Below, in pieces: positions 8,249-15,158 of a stretch of DNA of 64,000 nucleotides. Origin of the DNA: Hymenobacter canadensis (GTDB lineage: Bacteria > Bacteroidota > Bacteroidia > Cytophagales > Hymenobacteraceae). Within the stretch, counting starts at the first letter, position 1. Every line of letters starts with the position of its first letter. The notes beneath the pieces were generated by a model, which worked only from the letters and a program-made list of their open reading frames with translations, was not told the DNA's origin and did no database searches. The stretch spans positions 3,472,001 to 3,536,000 of the forward strand of contig NZ_CP114767.1 in NCBI RefSeq assembly GCF_027359925.1, written 5' to 3'. A program made the position numbers and the translations under genes.

Positions 8249-8326
8249 TCAGCTCAGGCAACACGGGGCCGGTTTCTTCCAATAGAAGAAATAGGCGTAG
8301 GTAAAAAAGTAGCGCAGGATGGTCAT
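8249..8326 (-). CDS. Aromatic leader peptide 2 (attenuation peptide)
   Basis: 25 codons, ATG at 8326 to TGA at 8249. Residues 5-16 are RYFFTYAYFFYW: four Phe, four Tyr and one Trp in twelve residues, a density not expected by chance. It sits between two intrinsic terminators upstream of pheA. In the classical model, a ribosome stalled at these codons for lack of charged tRNA-Phe or tRNA-Tyr leaves 8261-8270 free to pair with the terminator's 3' arm, and transcription continues into pheA. A ribosome reaching the stop codon covers that segment and termination follows. No strong Shine-Dalgarno sequence is visible, which is common in this phylum. Confidence 0.85.
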   Translation of the reverse strand: MTILRYFFTYAYFFYWKKPAPCCLS

Positions 8327-8342
8327 GGGCAGATGCAGGCGT

Positions 8343-8374
8343 AAAAAAAGCGCCTCCCGGGGTCGGGAGGCGCT
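8343..8374 (-). terminator. Attenuator terminator 1
   Basis: Minus-strand RNA AGCGCCUCCC, a six-base loop, GGGAGGCGCU and seven U: a perfect 10-bp stem with U tract, 41 bases after the stop of leader peptide 1 and 17 bases before the start of leader peptide 2. An alternative partner for its 3' arm is the CGCCACC segment at the end of leader 1 (about 8420-8426), but that match is weaker than in unit 2. Confidence 0.85.
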
Positions 8375-8414
8375 GAAGATTTTCAAGTGGAAAAGCTACA
8401 CGGCGGCTACCCGG

Positions 8415-8474
8415 CTACGCGGTGGCGTAGTAGAAGCAGTAGCTAAAATAGAAACGGGCCGTGGGCTGCAGCAT
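8415..8474 (-). CDS. Aromatic leader peptide 1 (attenuation peptide)
   Basis: 19 codons, ATG at 8474 to TAG at 8415, reading MLQPTARFYFSYCFYYATA. Seven of nine consecutive residues (FYFSYCFYY) are Phe or Tyr. It is the first of two leader peptides in series. Its last codons form a small stem (CTACGC-CACC-GCGTAG) and it is followed by terminator 1. The frame continues open upstream to a stop at 8529-8531 but offers no other ATG. Function as a sensor of charged Phe/Tyr tRNA is inferred from composition and position, by analogy with pheA, pheST and trp leaders. Confidence 0.8.
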   Translation of the reverse strand: MLQPTARFYFSYCFYYATA

Positions 8475-8523
8475 GAGAATGAGGTGCTTGACGTCGGCAA
8501 GGTGGCACCCGCCGCCCGGACTT

Positions 8524-8531
8524 CCAAATTA
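8524..8531 (-). promoter_or_regulatory. Possible -7 box of the aromatic operon
   Basis: The minus strand has TAATTTGG here, one base short of the Bacteroidota TAnnTTTG consensus, 50 bases before leader peptide 1. No good -33 TTTG was found. Weak evidence, offered only as the best candidate for the operon's promoter. Confidence 0.3.
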
Positions 8532-8698
8532 TTTCCCGGAAAAGAACGCCCCTGCCATGCGCCCGGCAAGGCCCAAGCACTAGCCAAGTACGCGGATTCT
8601 GATTTTTGGCACGGTTTTGCAAAAGCACCCAGCATCGGCCCACTTTTCAACCCGCGCAGTGCGGCGGCTGGCTCTTCACTCCAAAACTTCTCGTTATC

Positions 8699-9472
8699 AT
8701 GAAAACTTCCTCTTTCCTTGGCCGTCTGGCCGCCGCTACGCTTCTCTTTTCCGCAGTAGGCACCGCCGCCCAGGCTCAGATTCAAACCCACCGGGTACCG
8801 GCGTATACCGGTAAGGCCCAGGCCCGTTCAGTATCGGCGGTGCGCAAGCCGGCAGCCAGCACGGGCGGCGCTCAGATCGGCATTCGGGCCGGCGTGAACG
8901 TGTCGGACTGGTCGGGGGATGCCGTGCAGAGCGTGATGGACCTGGCCGGCTACACCAACGGCGGCGTGACCAAGGAAATGAAAACCGGCTTCCACGCCGG
9001 CCTCTACGCCACCCTGCCCATCGCGCCCGGCTTCTCCATTGAGCCCGGCGTGCTGTACTCCGAGAAAGGCGCCCGGCTGGTGGGCACGCTGCCCTTCGAA
9101 CAGCTGGACTTCCTGAACGCCCGCGTGACGGCCACCTCGCGCATGGCGTACCTGGATGTGCCGGTGCTGGCCAAAATCAACGTGACGCCCGGCTTCTACA
9201 TCTTCGCCGGCCCGCAGGCATCGTTCCTGCTTAGCAATGAGGTGCGCGTGGAAGCCGGCGCGCTGGGCTTCGATGCCTTCCAGCAGGACTTCGACATCAA
9301 AGACCAGTTCCGCCCCGTCGATTTCAGCGTGACCGGCGGCCTGGGCTACCAGCACAGCAGCGGCATCGGCGTAAGCGCCGGCTACGACTACGGCCTGTCG
9401 TCGCTCGACAAAAACAACCGCTTCGACGCTCAGAACCGCGTCATCAAAGCCTCGGTGAACTACTCGTTCTAG
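8699..9472 (+). CDS. Outer-membrane beta-barrel protein (PorT-like family)
   Basis: 257 residues from the ATG at 8699. A signal peptide (residues 1-26, ending TAAQAQ) is followed by a linker and a barrel domain opening with IGIRAGVNVSDWSG and ending in NYSF with terminal Phe. The pattern GFHAGLYATLPI, then FSIEPGVLYSEKGA, is typical of the 'outer membrane beta-barrel protein' family common in Bacteroidota. The role is probably structural or transport at the outer membrane; no ligand can be inferred. Upstream in-frame codons are not credible because the signal peptide starts at this Met. It is divergent from the aromatic operon leader. Confidence 0.85.
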   Translation: MKTSSFLGRLAAATLLFSAVGTAAQAQIQTHRVPAYTGKAQARSVSAVRKPAASTGGAQIGIRAGVNVSDWSGDAVQSVMDLAGYTNGGVTKEMKTGFHAGLYATLPIAPGFSIEPGVLYSEKGARLVGTLPFEQLDFLNARVTATSRMAYLDVPVLAKINVTPGFYIFAGPQASFLLSNEVRVEAGALGFDAFQQDFDIKDQFRPVDFSVTGGLGYQHSSGIGVSAGYDYGLSSLDKNNRFDAQNRVIKASVNYSF

Positions 9473-9478
9473 ATAGGT

Positions 9479-9554
9479 TGTGGCACGGACTTTAGTCCGT
9501 AGCCCAACCATCTGGGCTGGTACCGGCGGGCTGCGGACTGAAGTCCGCGCCACA
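9479..9554. repeat. Inverted repeat after the barrel gene
   Basis: Arms of about 26 bases (TGTGGCACGGACTTTAGTCC... and its near-complement GGACTGAAGTCCGCGCCACA) flank a short spacer. Each arm contains its own small palindrome GGACTnnAGTCC. Confidence 0.8.
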
Positions 9555-9564
9555 GACGACCAAT

Positions 9565-9599
9565 AAAAAGACCCTGCCGGTTAGCCGGCAGGGTCTTTT
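9565..9599. terminator. Bidirectional intrinsic terminator
   Basis: AAAAAGACCCTGCCGG, a TTAG loop, then CCGGCAGGGTCTTTT: a 15-bp stem with A and T runs on the two sides. It can end the barrel gene transcript on the plus strand and any minus-strand transcript from the 9.6-9.9 kb segment. Confidence 0.9.
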
Positions 9600-9639
9600 G
9601 GCGTTAAACGACACCGGCCGAAGCCGCTGCCAGGCCAGA

Positions 9640-9835
9640 GGTCAGGCCGGGTTCTGGCAAGTGGTGTGGCAACGGCCGGCTGCAACCAGCCAGAGCCCCT
9701 TACCGGAAGGGTGAGTAAAGCGCCCGACCTGACCCAATTTTCCTGTTGCCCAGGCACTTGCCTATCTGCAGGATACCCGCATGGGCTTCCCGCGTTGCAT
9801 CGGGAGCGGAGAATAGCGGCCCCGGTGCAACGCTC
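9640..9835. ncRNA. Candidate structured RNA in the glyA upstream region
   Basis: The 500-base gap before glyA has no convincing gene but contains two strong long-range stems: 9640-9651 with 9723-9734 (GGTCAGGCCGGG and CCCGACCTGACC, 12 pairs counting one G-U) and a 13-bp stem formed by about 9791-9803 and 9820-9832 (GCGTTGCATCGGG and CCCGGTGCAACGC). Inside the first stem are further short helices. On the minus strand such an RNA would run into the terminator at 9565-9599; on the plus strand it would be a glyA leader. I could not match it to RNase P, tmRNA, SRP RNA or a known riboswitch. Strand and function are open. Confidence 0.35.
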
Positions 9836-9965
9836 AAACGCCCGACTACAACTTTCTGATGCGCAACCGGTCTGTATTGCACACGCAACCACCGGAAAAA
9901 TTTTAACGTTGGGGCAAGTCAGGCCGCCGCTTTGGGGTCCGGCTTGGCCTTTCGGGCCGGTGGCG

Positions 9966-9973
9966 TACCTTTG
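9966..9973 (+). promoter_or_regulatory. Promoter -7 box of glyA
   Basis: TACCTTTG matches the Bacteroidota TAnnTTTG consensus exactly; TTGG at 9944 is a possible -33 element. The box ends five bases before the glyA ATG, so transcription would start at or next to the start codon, implying a leaderless or nearly leaderless mRNA. Confidence 0.6.
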
Positions 9974-9978
9974 GAAGT

Positions 9979-11271
9979 ATGGAAACGCAAGCCCCCGCCC
10001 TCGTGCAAGACACCGCCATTTTCGACCTGATTGAGCGCGAGAAAGAGCGCCAGACCCACGGCATTGAGCTCATTGCCTCCGAAAACTACGTTTCGGAGCA
10101 GGTGATGCGGGCCCAGGGCTCTATTTTGACCAACAAATACGCCGAGGGCCTGCCCGGCAAGCGCTACTATGGTGGCTGCGAAATCGTGGACCAGATCGAG
10201 CAACTGGCCATTGACCGCGCCAAAGCGCTGTTCGGCGTGGAGTGGGTGAACGTGCAGCCGCACTCCGGCGCCCAGGCCAACGCCGCCGTGATGCTGGCCA
10301 TCCTCAACCCCGGCGACAAAATTCTGGGCTTTGACCTCAGCCACGGCGGCCACCTCACCCACGGCTCGCCGGTCAACTTCTCGGGAAAGCTCTACCGGCC
10401 GTCGTTTTATGGCGTGGAGAAGGAAACCGGCCTCATCGACTGGGAAAAAGTAAAGGAAACCGCCCGCCGCGAGCAGCCCAAACTCATCATCTGCGGCGCC
10501 TCGGCCTACTCCCGCGACTGGGACTACCAGGCCCTGCGCGAAGCCGCCGACGAAGTGGGGGCGCTATTGCTAGCTGATATTTCGCACCCTTCGGGTCTGA
10601 TTGCCAAGGGCTTGCTGAACAATCCGTTCCAGCATTGCCACATCGTCACGACGACCACGCACAAGACGTTGCGCGGCCCACGCGGCGGCCTCATCATGCT
10701 GGGTAAGGACTTCGAAAACCCCTTCGGCCTGAAAACGCCGAAAGGCGAACTGCGCATGATGTCGGCGCTGCTGGACTCGGGGGTGTTTCCGGGTACGCAG
10801 GGCGGACCGCTCGAGCACGTCATCGGCGCCAAAGCTGTGGCCTTCGGCGAGTGCCTCTCCGACGCCTACACCGACTACACCCACCAGGTAATCCGCAACG
10901 CCCAGGCCCTGGCCAGTGGCTTCGTGGAGCGCGGCTACCAGATCATCTCGGGCGGCACCGACAACCACCTGATGCTCATTGACCTGCGCAGCAAAGGCCT
11001 CACCGGCAAGCTGGCCGAAAACACCCTCGTGAAGGCCGACATCACCATCAACAAAAACATGGTGCCCTTCGACGACAAGTCGCCCTTCGTGACCAGCGGC
11101 ATGCGCATCGGCTCGGCCGCTGTCACCACCCGCGGCCTCAAGGAACCCGATATGGCCCGGATCGTAGACCTGATCGACCAGGCCCTGCTGCACCACGACG
11201 ACGACGCCCACCTGCTGCGCGTGCGCGGCCAGGTAAACGAGTGGATGCAGCAGTTTCCGCTGTTTGCCTAG
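9979..11271 (+). CDS. glyA: Serine hydroxymethyltransferase
   Basis: 430 residues, normal length. Conserved motifs in order: [10 protein letters not shown] (30-39), [16 protein letters not shown] (51-66), [11 protein letters not shown] (91-101), the PLP lysine K229 in [15 protein letters not shown], and [13 protein letters not shown] in the C-terminal domain. It interconverts serine and glycine with tetrahydrofolate, supplying one-carbon units. Start chosen at the ATG next to the promoter box; [18 protein letters not shown] is a usual N-terminus for the family in this phylum. It is followed by tatC after about 150 bases, and no shared function is implied. Confidence 0.97.
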   Translation: METQAPALVQDTAIFDLIEREKERQTHGIELIASENYVSEQVMRAQGSILTNKYAEGLPGKRYYGGCEIVDQIEQLAIDRAKALFGVEWVNVQPHSGAQANAAVMLAILNPGDKILGFDLSHGGHLTHGSPVNFSGKLYRPSFYGVEKETGLIDWEKVKETARREQPKLIICGASAYSRDWDYQALREAADEVGALLLADISHPSGLIAKGLLNNPFQHCHIVTTTTHKTLRGPRGGLIMLGKDFENPFGLKTPKGELRMMSALLDSGVFPGTQGGPLEHVIGAKAVAFGECLSDAYTDYTHQVIRNAQALASGFVERGYQIISGGTDNHLMLIDLRSKGLTGKLAENTLVKADITINKNMVPFDDKSPFVTSGMRIGSAAVTTRGLKEPDMARIVDLIDQALLHHDDDAHLLRVRGQVNEWMQQFPLFA

Positions 11272-11460
11272 CGGGGCCCTGGTGAGGTGGTAAACGGCTG
11301 AGTCACGCGGCCAAAGCCGGGCCCGCACATCCTGTTGGCCGGGTTTCTCGTTTGTGTCTTGCCGTTCCGTTTGCCGTCGCCGCCCTCACCCGTTCACCAC
11401 CCCACTATTTCGCCGTTTGCTTTGAATACAGAACAACCCGTTCTGGGCCAGCCCCAGGAA

Positions 11461-12279
11461 ATGTCTTTCATCGACCATCTGGAGGCCCTGCGGTGGCACA
11501 TCATCCGCGCCGCCATTTCGATTGTCGTGTTTGCCAGCATTGCCTTCTTCTCCAAGGAATTCCTGTTTCACGACCTGATTCTGGGGCCTTCGCGGGCCGA
11601 TTTCTGGACCTATAAGACCTTCTGCCGCTTCGGCGCCTGGGTAGGCGCTCCGGATCTGTGCATCGAAAAAGTCGGCTTCGTGATTCAGAACCGCGAGATG
11701 AGCGGGCAGCTGACCATGCACATCAGCACCTCGCTGGTGGTGGGGCTGGTGCTGGCGTTTCCGTACACGTTCTGGGAAATCTGGCGCTTCATCAAGCCCG
11801 GTCTGTATCCGCACGAGCGGGCCAACTCGCGCGGGGCGGTGTTCTTCGTGTCGCTGCTGTTTCTAGTGGGGCTGCTGTTCGGCTACTACATTGCCGCGCC
11901 GCTGAGCATCCAGTTCCTGGCTTCCTACCAGATCGACCCGACCATCGAAAACCAGATCGACATGCAGAGCTACATCAGTACGCTCACCACCATGTCGGTG
12001 TCGTGTGCCGGGGTGTTTGAGCTGCCCATGATTGTGTTCTTCCTGGCCAAAGCCGGCATCGTGACGCCCGAAATAATGCGCCTCTACCGCAAGCACGCCA
12101 TTGTGGTCATCCTCATCGTGGCGGCCATCATCACGCCGCCCGATATTTCGGCCCAGATCATCGTCACGATTCCCATCGTGCTGCTCTACGAGCTGAGCAT
12201 CAACATTGCCCGCGTGGTGAGCCGCAACCGCACCAAAATGCTGAACGAGCGGCTGGCCGAAAACAACGGCGTAGCGTAA
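11461..12279 (+). CDS. tatC: Twin-arginine translocase subunit TatC
   Basis: 272 residues from the ATG at 11461. MSFIDHLEALRWHIIRAAI is the diagnostic TatC N-terminus (the HLEELR-type motif before the first membrane helix), followed by six hydrophobic segments and PFTFWE-like sequence (FPYTFWEIWRFIKPGLYPHER). TatC is the receptor for twin-arginine signal peptides in the inner membrane. A TTG at 11422 (giving LNTEQPVLGQPQE before MSF) could be the real start. Relevant to this window: two proteins encoded at 32.7-34.1 kb carry twin-arginine-like signals. No tatA/B gene is seen nearby. Confidence 0.93.
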   Translation: MSFIDHLEALRWHIIRAAISIVVFASIAFFSKEFLFHDLILGPSRADFWTYKTFCRFGAWVGAPDLCIEKVGFVIQNREMSGQLTMHISTSLVVGLVLAFPYTFWEIWRFIKPGLYPHERANSRGAVFFVSLLFLVGLLFGYYIAAPLSIQFLASYQIDPTIENQIDMQSYISTLTTMSVSCAGVFELPMIVFFLAKAGIVTPEIMRLYRKHAIVVILIVAAIITPPDISAQIIVTIPIVLLYELSINIARVVSRNRTKMLNERLAENNGVA

Positions 12280-12301
12280 TTCCGAAATTCAGCACCGCAC
12301 G

Positions 12302-12359
12302 ATGGCCGGCAAGAAATGATGCTCTGAACCTCCAGACCCATTTTTTGCCGGCCATTTTC
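12302..12359 (+). terminator. Likely terminator after tatC
   Basis: ATGGCCGGCAA at 12302 pairs with TTGCCGGCCAT ending near 12356, followed by TTTT. The loop is long (about 33 bases), so it is weaker than other terminators in the window. Confidence 0.55.
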
Positions 12360-12386
12360 CGTCTTCATCCTCTCCCTTCTTTTCCC

Positions 12387-12827
12387 ATGTCCGACCAGAC
12401 TCCTATTGCCATCGGCTCCGACCATGCCGGCTTTGCCTACAAACAGATGCTGGCCGACTGGCTGCGCGACAACGGCTACGAGGTGCGCGACTTCGGCACC
12501 CACTCCGCCGACTCCGTGGACTACCCCGACTTTGTGCATCCGCTGGCCACGGCCATTACGGGCGGCGAGCTGGAGCGCGGCATTCTGGTGTGCGGCTCGG
12601 CCAACGGCGTGTGCATCACGGCCAACAAGCACCGCGGCATCCGGGCAGCTATTGCCTGGGAGCCGGAGCTGGCCGGGCTGGCCCGCCAGCACAACGACGC
12701 CAACATCATCTGCGTGCCGGCCCGCTTCGTGAGCGAGGAGCAGGCCCGCGCCATCGTTAGCCAGTTCCTCAACACCGCCTTCGAAGGCGGCCGCCACCAG
12801 AACCGCGTGAATAAGATTGATTGCTAA
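12387..12827 (+). CDS. rpiB: Ribose 5-phosphate isomerase B
   Basis: 146 residues from the ATG at 12387. IAIGSDHAGFAYKQML and DFGTHSADSVDYPDF are the conserved phosphate- and sugar-binding segments, and GILVCGSANGVCITANKHRGIRAA carries the active-site Cys and anion-hole GS(A)NG motif of the RpiB/LacAB family. It interconverts ribose 5-phosphate and ribulose 5-phosphate. Fourteen in-frame codons lie upstream but include the tatC terminator tail, so the later start is preferred. Confidence 0.95.
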   Translation: MSDQTPIAIGSDHAGFAYKQMLADWLRDNGYEVRDFGTHSADSVDYPDFVHPLATAITGGELERGILVCGSANGVCITANKHRGIRAAIAWEPELAGLARQHNDANIICVPARFVSEEQARAIVSQFLNTAFEGGRHQNRVNKIDC

Positions 12828-12832
12828 CCCCT

Positions 12833-13047
12833 TGTCATTGCGAGGAGGTAAGACGCAGCACCCGCAGGACAGCGCAGTTAATCCGTCCTCTCCGTGCGCG
12901 AAACAACCCTAAGCGACAAGCCCTCCGGCGTTAGGTTACTAACGTACTGCCGGAGGGCTTTCTGTTTAATTTAGGCTTAGCTCAAAAAGAGGACGGATTA
13001 ACTGCGCTGTCCTGCGGGTGCTGCGTCGTGACTCCTCGCAATGACAG
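12833..13047. repeat. Large inverted repeat with embedded terminator
   Basis: Arms about 12833-12892 and 12988-13047 are complementary over roughly 55-60 bases (TGTCATTGCGAGGAG...AATCCGTCCTCT and inverse). Between them a second hairpin (12917-12961) looks like a terminator. The unit fills the gap between the convergent rpiB and membrane-protein genes. Confidence 0.85.
12917..12961. terminator. Terminator between convergent genes
   Basis: AAGCCCTCCGGC pairs with GCCGGAGGGCTTT across a loop of about 20 bases that itself contains GTTAGGTTACTAAC. It would serve rpiB and, from the other side, the membrane protein gene. Confidence 0.7.
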
Positions 13048-14460
13048 CTACTTCAACCGATACACGCGCTGGGTGACGGTGGGCTGGTAGCGGCCGAACA
13101 CGGCGGGTATCTTGTACTGCAGCTCCGCCAAGCGGTTGGTTTGGTCGATGAGGACGGTGGGCGGGGCGGGCGCGAGGTTGCGCGAGAGCCGGTAGACGGC
13201 CGCGTACTGGCTGAGGTGGCCGAAATCGGCCTGGGCGAGGCGCCAGTCGAGGTAGGGCGAGGCCGGCTTGTTGTTGATGTAGGGGCGTAGGTCGGGCCCC
13301 AGCACCAGCAGGCGCTGCCCGCTCAGTTGCGCGTAGGCCGGATGCAGCTGCATGGCGTAGCGGCTCTCGGACGGGAAGCGCAACGCCACATCGAGGCCGG
13401 CCAGCGTGCGGTAGCGGATGGCCACCACGCTGCCCAGCACCACCAGAAACAGCACTTCCACCACCCAGCGGAGAGGGGCCTTCTGCCACAGAAACAAACT
13501 AAAATACGTGACCGGCGGCAGCACCAGCACCAGCGTGCCCGGCGCCGTGCCGCGCCCGGCCGCCACCATCAGCGCGGCCACCAGCAGCCATACCAGCATC
13601 AGCTGCTGAAACTTGATCTGGAACACCAGCCCCAGCGACGTAGTGAATGAGCGCGCCAACGCCAGCAGCAGCACCGCACCCGGCAGCACCAGCAGCTTCC
13701 ACTGCAACGCCAGCGGCAGGCCATCGGCGCCCAGCACCAGCCCGCTCAGCGTAGGGGCCAGATGGTATTGCCGGAAATCGGGCAGAGCGTCGTTGTAGAG
13801 CAGGAAGGTGGCCACCACCGCGTACGGAAACGCGAAGCCGCAAATCAACAGCAGAAAGCTCCGGAACGAATTGGCGGCGAAGATGATAACCGCGAACAGC
13901 CCCACCAGCAGAAACAGCGCCAGCGGCAGGTAGCACAGCGCCGCCACCCCAATCAGAAAGCCCGCCCGAAACAGGCGGCGGTTGTCGTAGCCCTCCCGCG
14001 AAGTAGGCAGCAGCGCACTCAGGGCCAGCAGCAGGAACGTCTGCCCCAGCAGCAGTGGCGACAGAATATCGAGGTCCGTCGTGACGCTGGCCAGCACCAT
14101 GTACACCAGCGCCGCCACGTAGCCACGCTCGGGATGCACATCGGCGCGGTTCAGCACGAAGCTCAGGCGCAGCGCCTGCGTCAGGAGCAGGGCCAGGGCC
14201 AGCACCCGGTACAGCCACAGCGGCCGCGAGGCCACCACATCGAGCAGCCCGAACAAGGCGGCGGCCAGCGGAGCCGTGGCATCGTACAGGTCGCGGTAGG
14301 GCAGGGCCCCGGCGTGCAGCCGCTCGCCTACCAGCAGGGCCCGCAGCTCTACAGCCGAGAGCGGAATGCCCCACCAGAGCAGCGGCAGCCGCACGGCCAG
14401 CACCAGCAGCAGCAGCGCCAGCAAACGGGAAGGCAACGGGCTTTTAAAGAATTGCAGCAA
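13048..14460 (-). CDS. Polytopic membrane protein of unknown function (possibly DUF6427-like)
   Basis: About 470 residues if translation starts at the TTG at 14460 (LLQFFKSPLPSRLLALLLLV). Around ten hydrophobic helices cover residues 15-390; the last 90 residues are soluble (LLVLGPDLRPYINNKPASPY...). The general pattern of a multi-spanning protein with a soluble C-terminus resembles DUF6427-type proteins of Bacteroidota or glycosyltransferase-like membrane proteins, but I cannot identify a catalytic motif. The frame extends to an ATG at 14544, but those 28 codons (MSDGVAEDDS...) come from a repeat also seen on the other strand. Confidence 0.75.
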   Translation of the reverse strand: MLQFFKSPLPSRLLALLLLVLAVRLPLLWWGIPLSAVELRALLVGERLHAGALPYRDLYDATAPLAAALFGLLDVVASRPLWLYRVLALALLLTQALRLSFVLNRADVHPERGYVAALVYMVLASVTTDLDILSPLLLGQTFLLLALSALLPTSREGYDNRRLFRAGFLIGVAALCYLPLALFLLVGLFAVIIFAANSFRSFLLLICGFAFPYAVVATFLLYNDALPDFRQYHLAPTLSGLVLGADGLPLALQWKLLVLPGAVLLLALARSFTTSLGLVFQIKFQQLMLVWLLVAALMVAAGRGTAPGTLVLVLPPVTYFSLFLWQKAPLRWVVEVLFLVVLGSVVAIRYRTLAGLDVALRFPSESRYAMQLHPAYAQLSGQRLLVLGPDLRPYINNKPASPYLDWRLAQADFGHLSQYAAVYRLSRNLAPAPPTVLIDQTNRLAELQYKIPAVFGRYQPTVTQRVYRLK

Positions 14461-14467
14461 GGGGGTG

Positions 14468-14583
14468 ACGGGTGATGCGTGACAGGTGAAAGTTGGGGTA
14501 CAGAATTCAAATGTACTGTCATCCTCAGCTACACCATCACTCACCTGTCACACGTTACCTGTTACCTGTCGCCTATTACCTGT
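14468..14583. repeat. Inverted repeat in the rbfA / membrane protein divergent region
   Basis: GTGATGCGTGACAGGTGA is mirrored by TCACCTGTCACACGTTACC, with several further ACCTGTnnCCTnTTACCTGT copies towards rbfA. It lies between two divergent genes and contributes spurious N-terminal codons to both frames. Confidence 0.65.
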
Positions 14584-14594
14584 CCCCAAGTTCC

Positions 14595-14602
14595 TATCTT
14601 TG
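14595..14602 (+). promoter_or_regulatory. Promoter -7 box of rbfA
   Basis: TATCTTTG is an exact TAnnTTTG match, nine bases before the rbfA ATG, so the mRNA would have almost no 5' leader. No clear -33 element was found. Confidence 0.55.
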
Positions 14603-14611
14603 CTTATTCAT

Positions 14612-15046
14612 ATGGAAAGCAAACGACAACAGAAAGTATCCAGCCTGCTCCAGCAGGAATTGGCCGCCGTATTTCAGCGCGACCTGCCGCACCTGTTTCC
14701 GGGCCTGGCGCCGGGCATCAGCACTGTACGCGTTTCGCCCGACTTGGGCGTGGCCCGCGTGTACCTGAGCCAGCTGCTGGCCCGCGAGGGCAGCGGCGAA
14801 GCCGCCCTGGAGCTGGTGCGCGAAAACCAGAAAATAGTGCGCCAGGCCCTGGCTAAACGCATCCGCCAGCAGTTGCGCATCGTGCCCGACCTGGTGTTCT
14901 TCCTTGACGACTCGGCCGCCTACGCTGCCAAAATGGACCAGGTGCTGGGTACACTCAACATTCCGGCCCCCGAGCCCGAAACCGACGACCAGCCCGAAGC
15001 CGCCCCCAAGCGCCCCAAACTCTTCGCCGACGACGATGACGAGTAA
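14612..15046 (+). CDS. rbfA: 30S ribosome-binding factor RbfA
   Basis: 144 residues. The KH-like core is recognisable: SKRQQKVSSLLQQELAAVF at the N-terminus, GISTVRVSPDLGVARVYLS (the strand-turn with the family's V-x-x-S/D-D), and RIRQQLRIVPDLVFFLDDS. RbfA binds the pre-30S subunit and helps mature the 16S rRNA 5' end. The last 25 residues are acidic and proline-rich, ending in ADDDDE. Upstream in-frame codons lie within a repeat and are ignored. The TAA stop is the first part of a repeat arm. Confidence 0.93.
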   Translation: MESKRQQKVSSLLQQELAAVFQRDLPHLFPGLAPGISTVRVSPDLGVARVYLSQLLAREGSGEAALELVRENQKIVRQALAKRIRQQLRIVPDLVFFLDDSAAYAAKMDQVLGTLNIPAPEPETDDQPEAAPKRPKLFADDDDE

Positions 15047-15155
15047 CTGAGTAATGGAGTAGCTGAGCAGGATGTTCTGATAATGAACGCCTTACTCAGC
15101 TACTCCATTACTCAGTTACTCGTCTTACTCAGTTACTCCGCTACTCAGTTACTCT
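15041..15155. repeat. Inverted and direct repeats of ACTCAG units
   Basis: Arms 15041-15067 and 15095-15121 (GAGTAACTGAGTAATGGAGT... and inverse) form a perfect 27-bp stem; a further run of ACTCAGTTACTC units continues to 15155. The rbfA stop codon lies within the left arm. Related units occur before pheA (8158-8195). Confidence 0.85.
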
Positions 15156-15158
15156 CTC

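Noticed and set aside
9640..9734. SRP RNA, RNase P RNA or glycine/folate riboswitch
   Set aside because: Short matches exist (a CCGGAAGG segment; CAGAACCCGG on the minus strand), but the conserved cores of these RNAs are missing.
14461..14544. ATG start at 14544 for the membrane protein
   Set aside because: The extra 28 codons come from an inverted repeat and put polar, low-complexity residues before the first membrane helix.
14468..15155. CRISPR-like repeated units around rbfA
   Set aside because: Units are short, palindromic and without regular unique spacers or cas genes; they are inverted and direct intergenic repeats.
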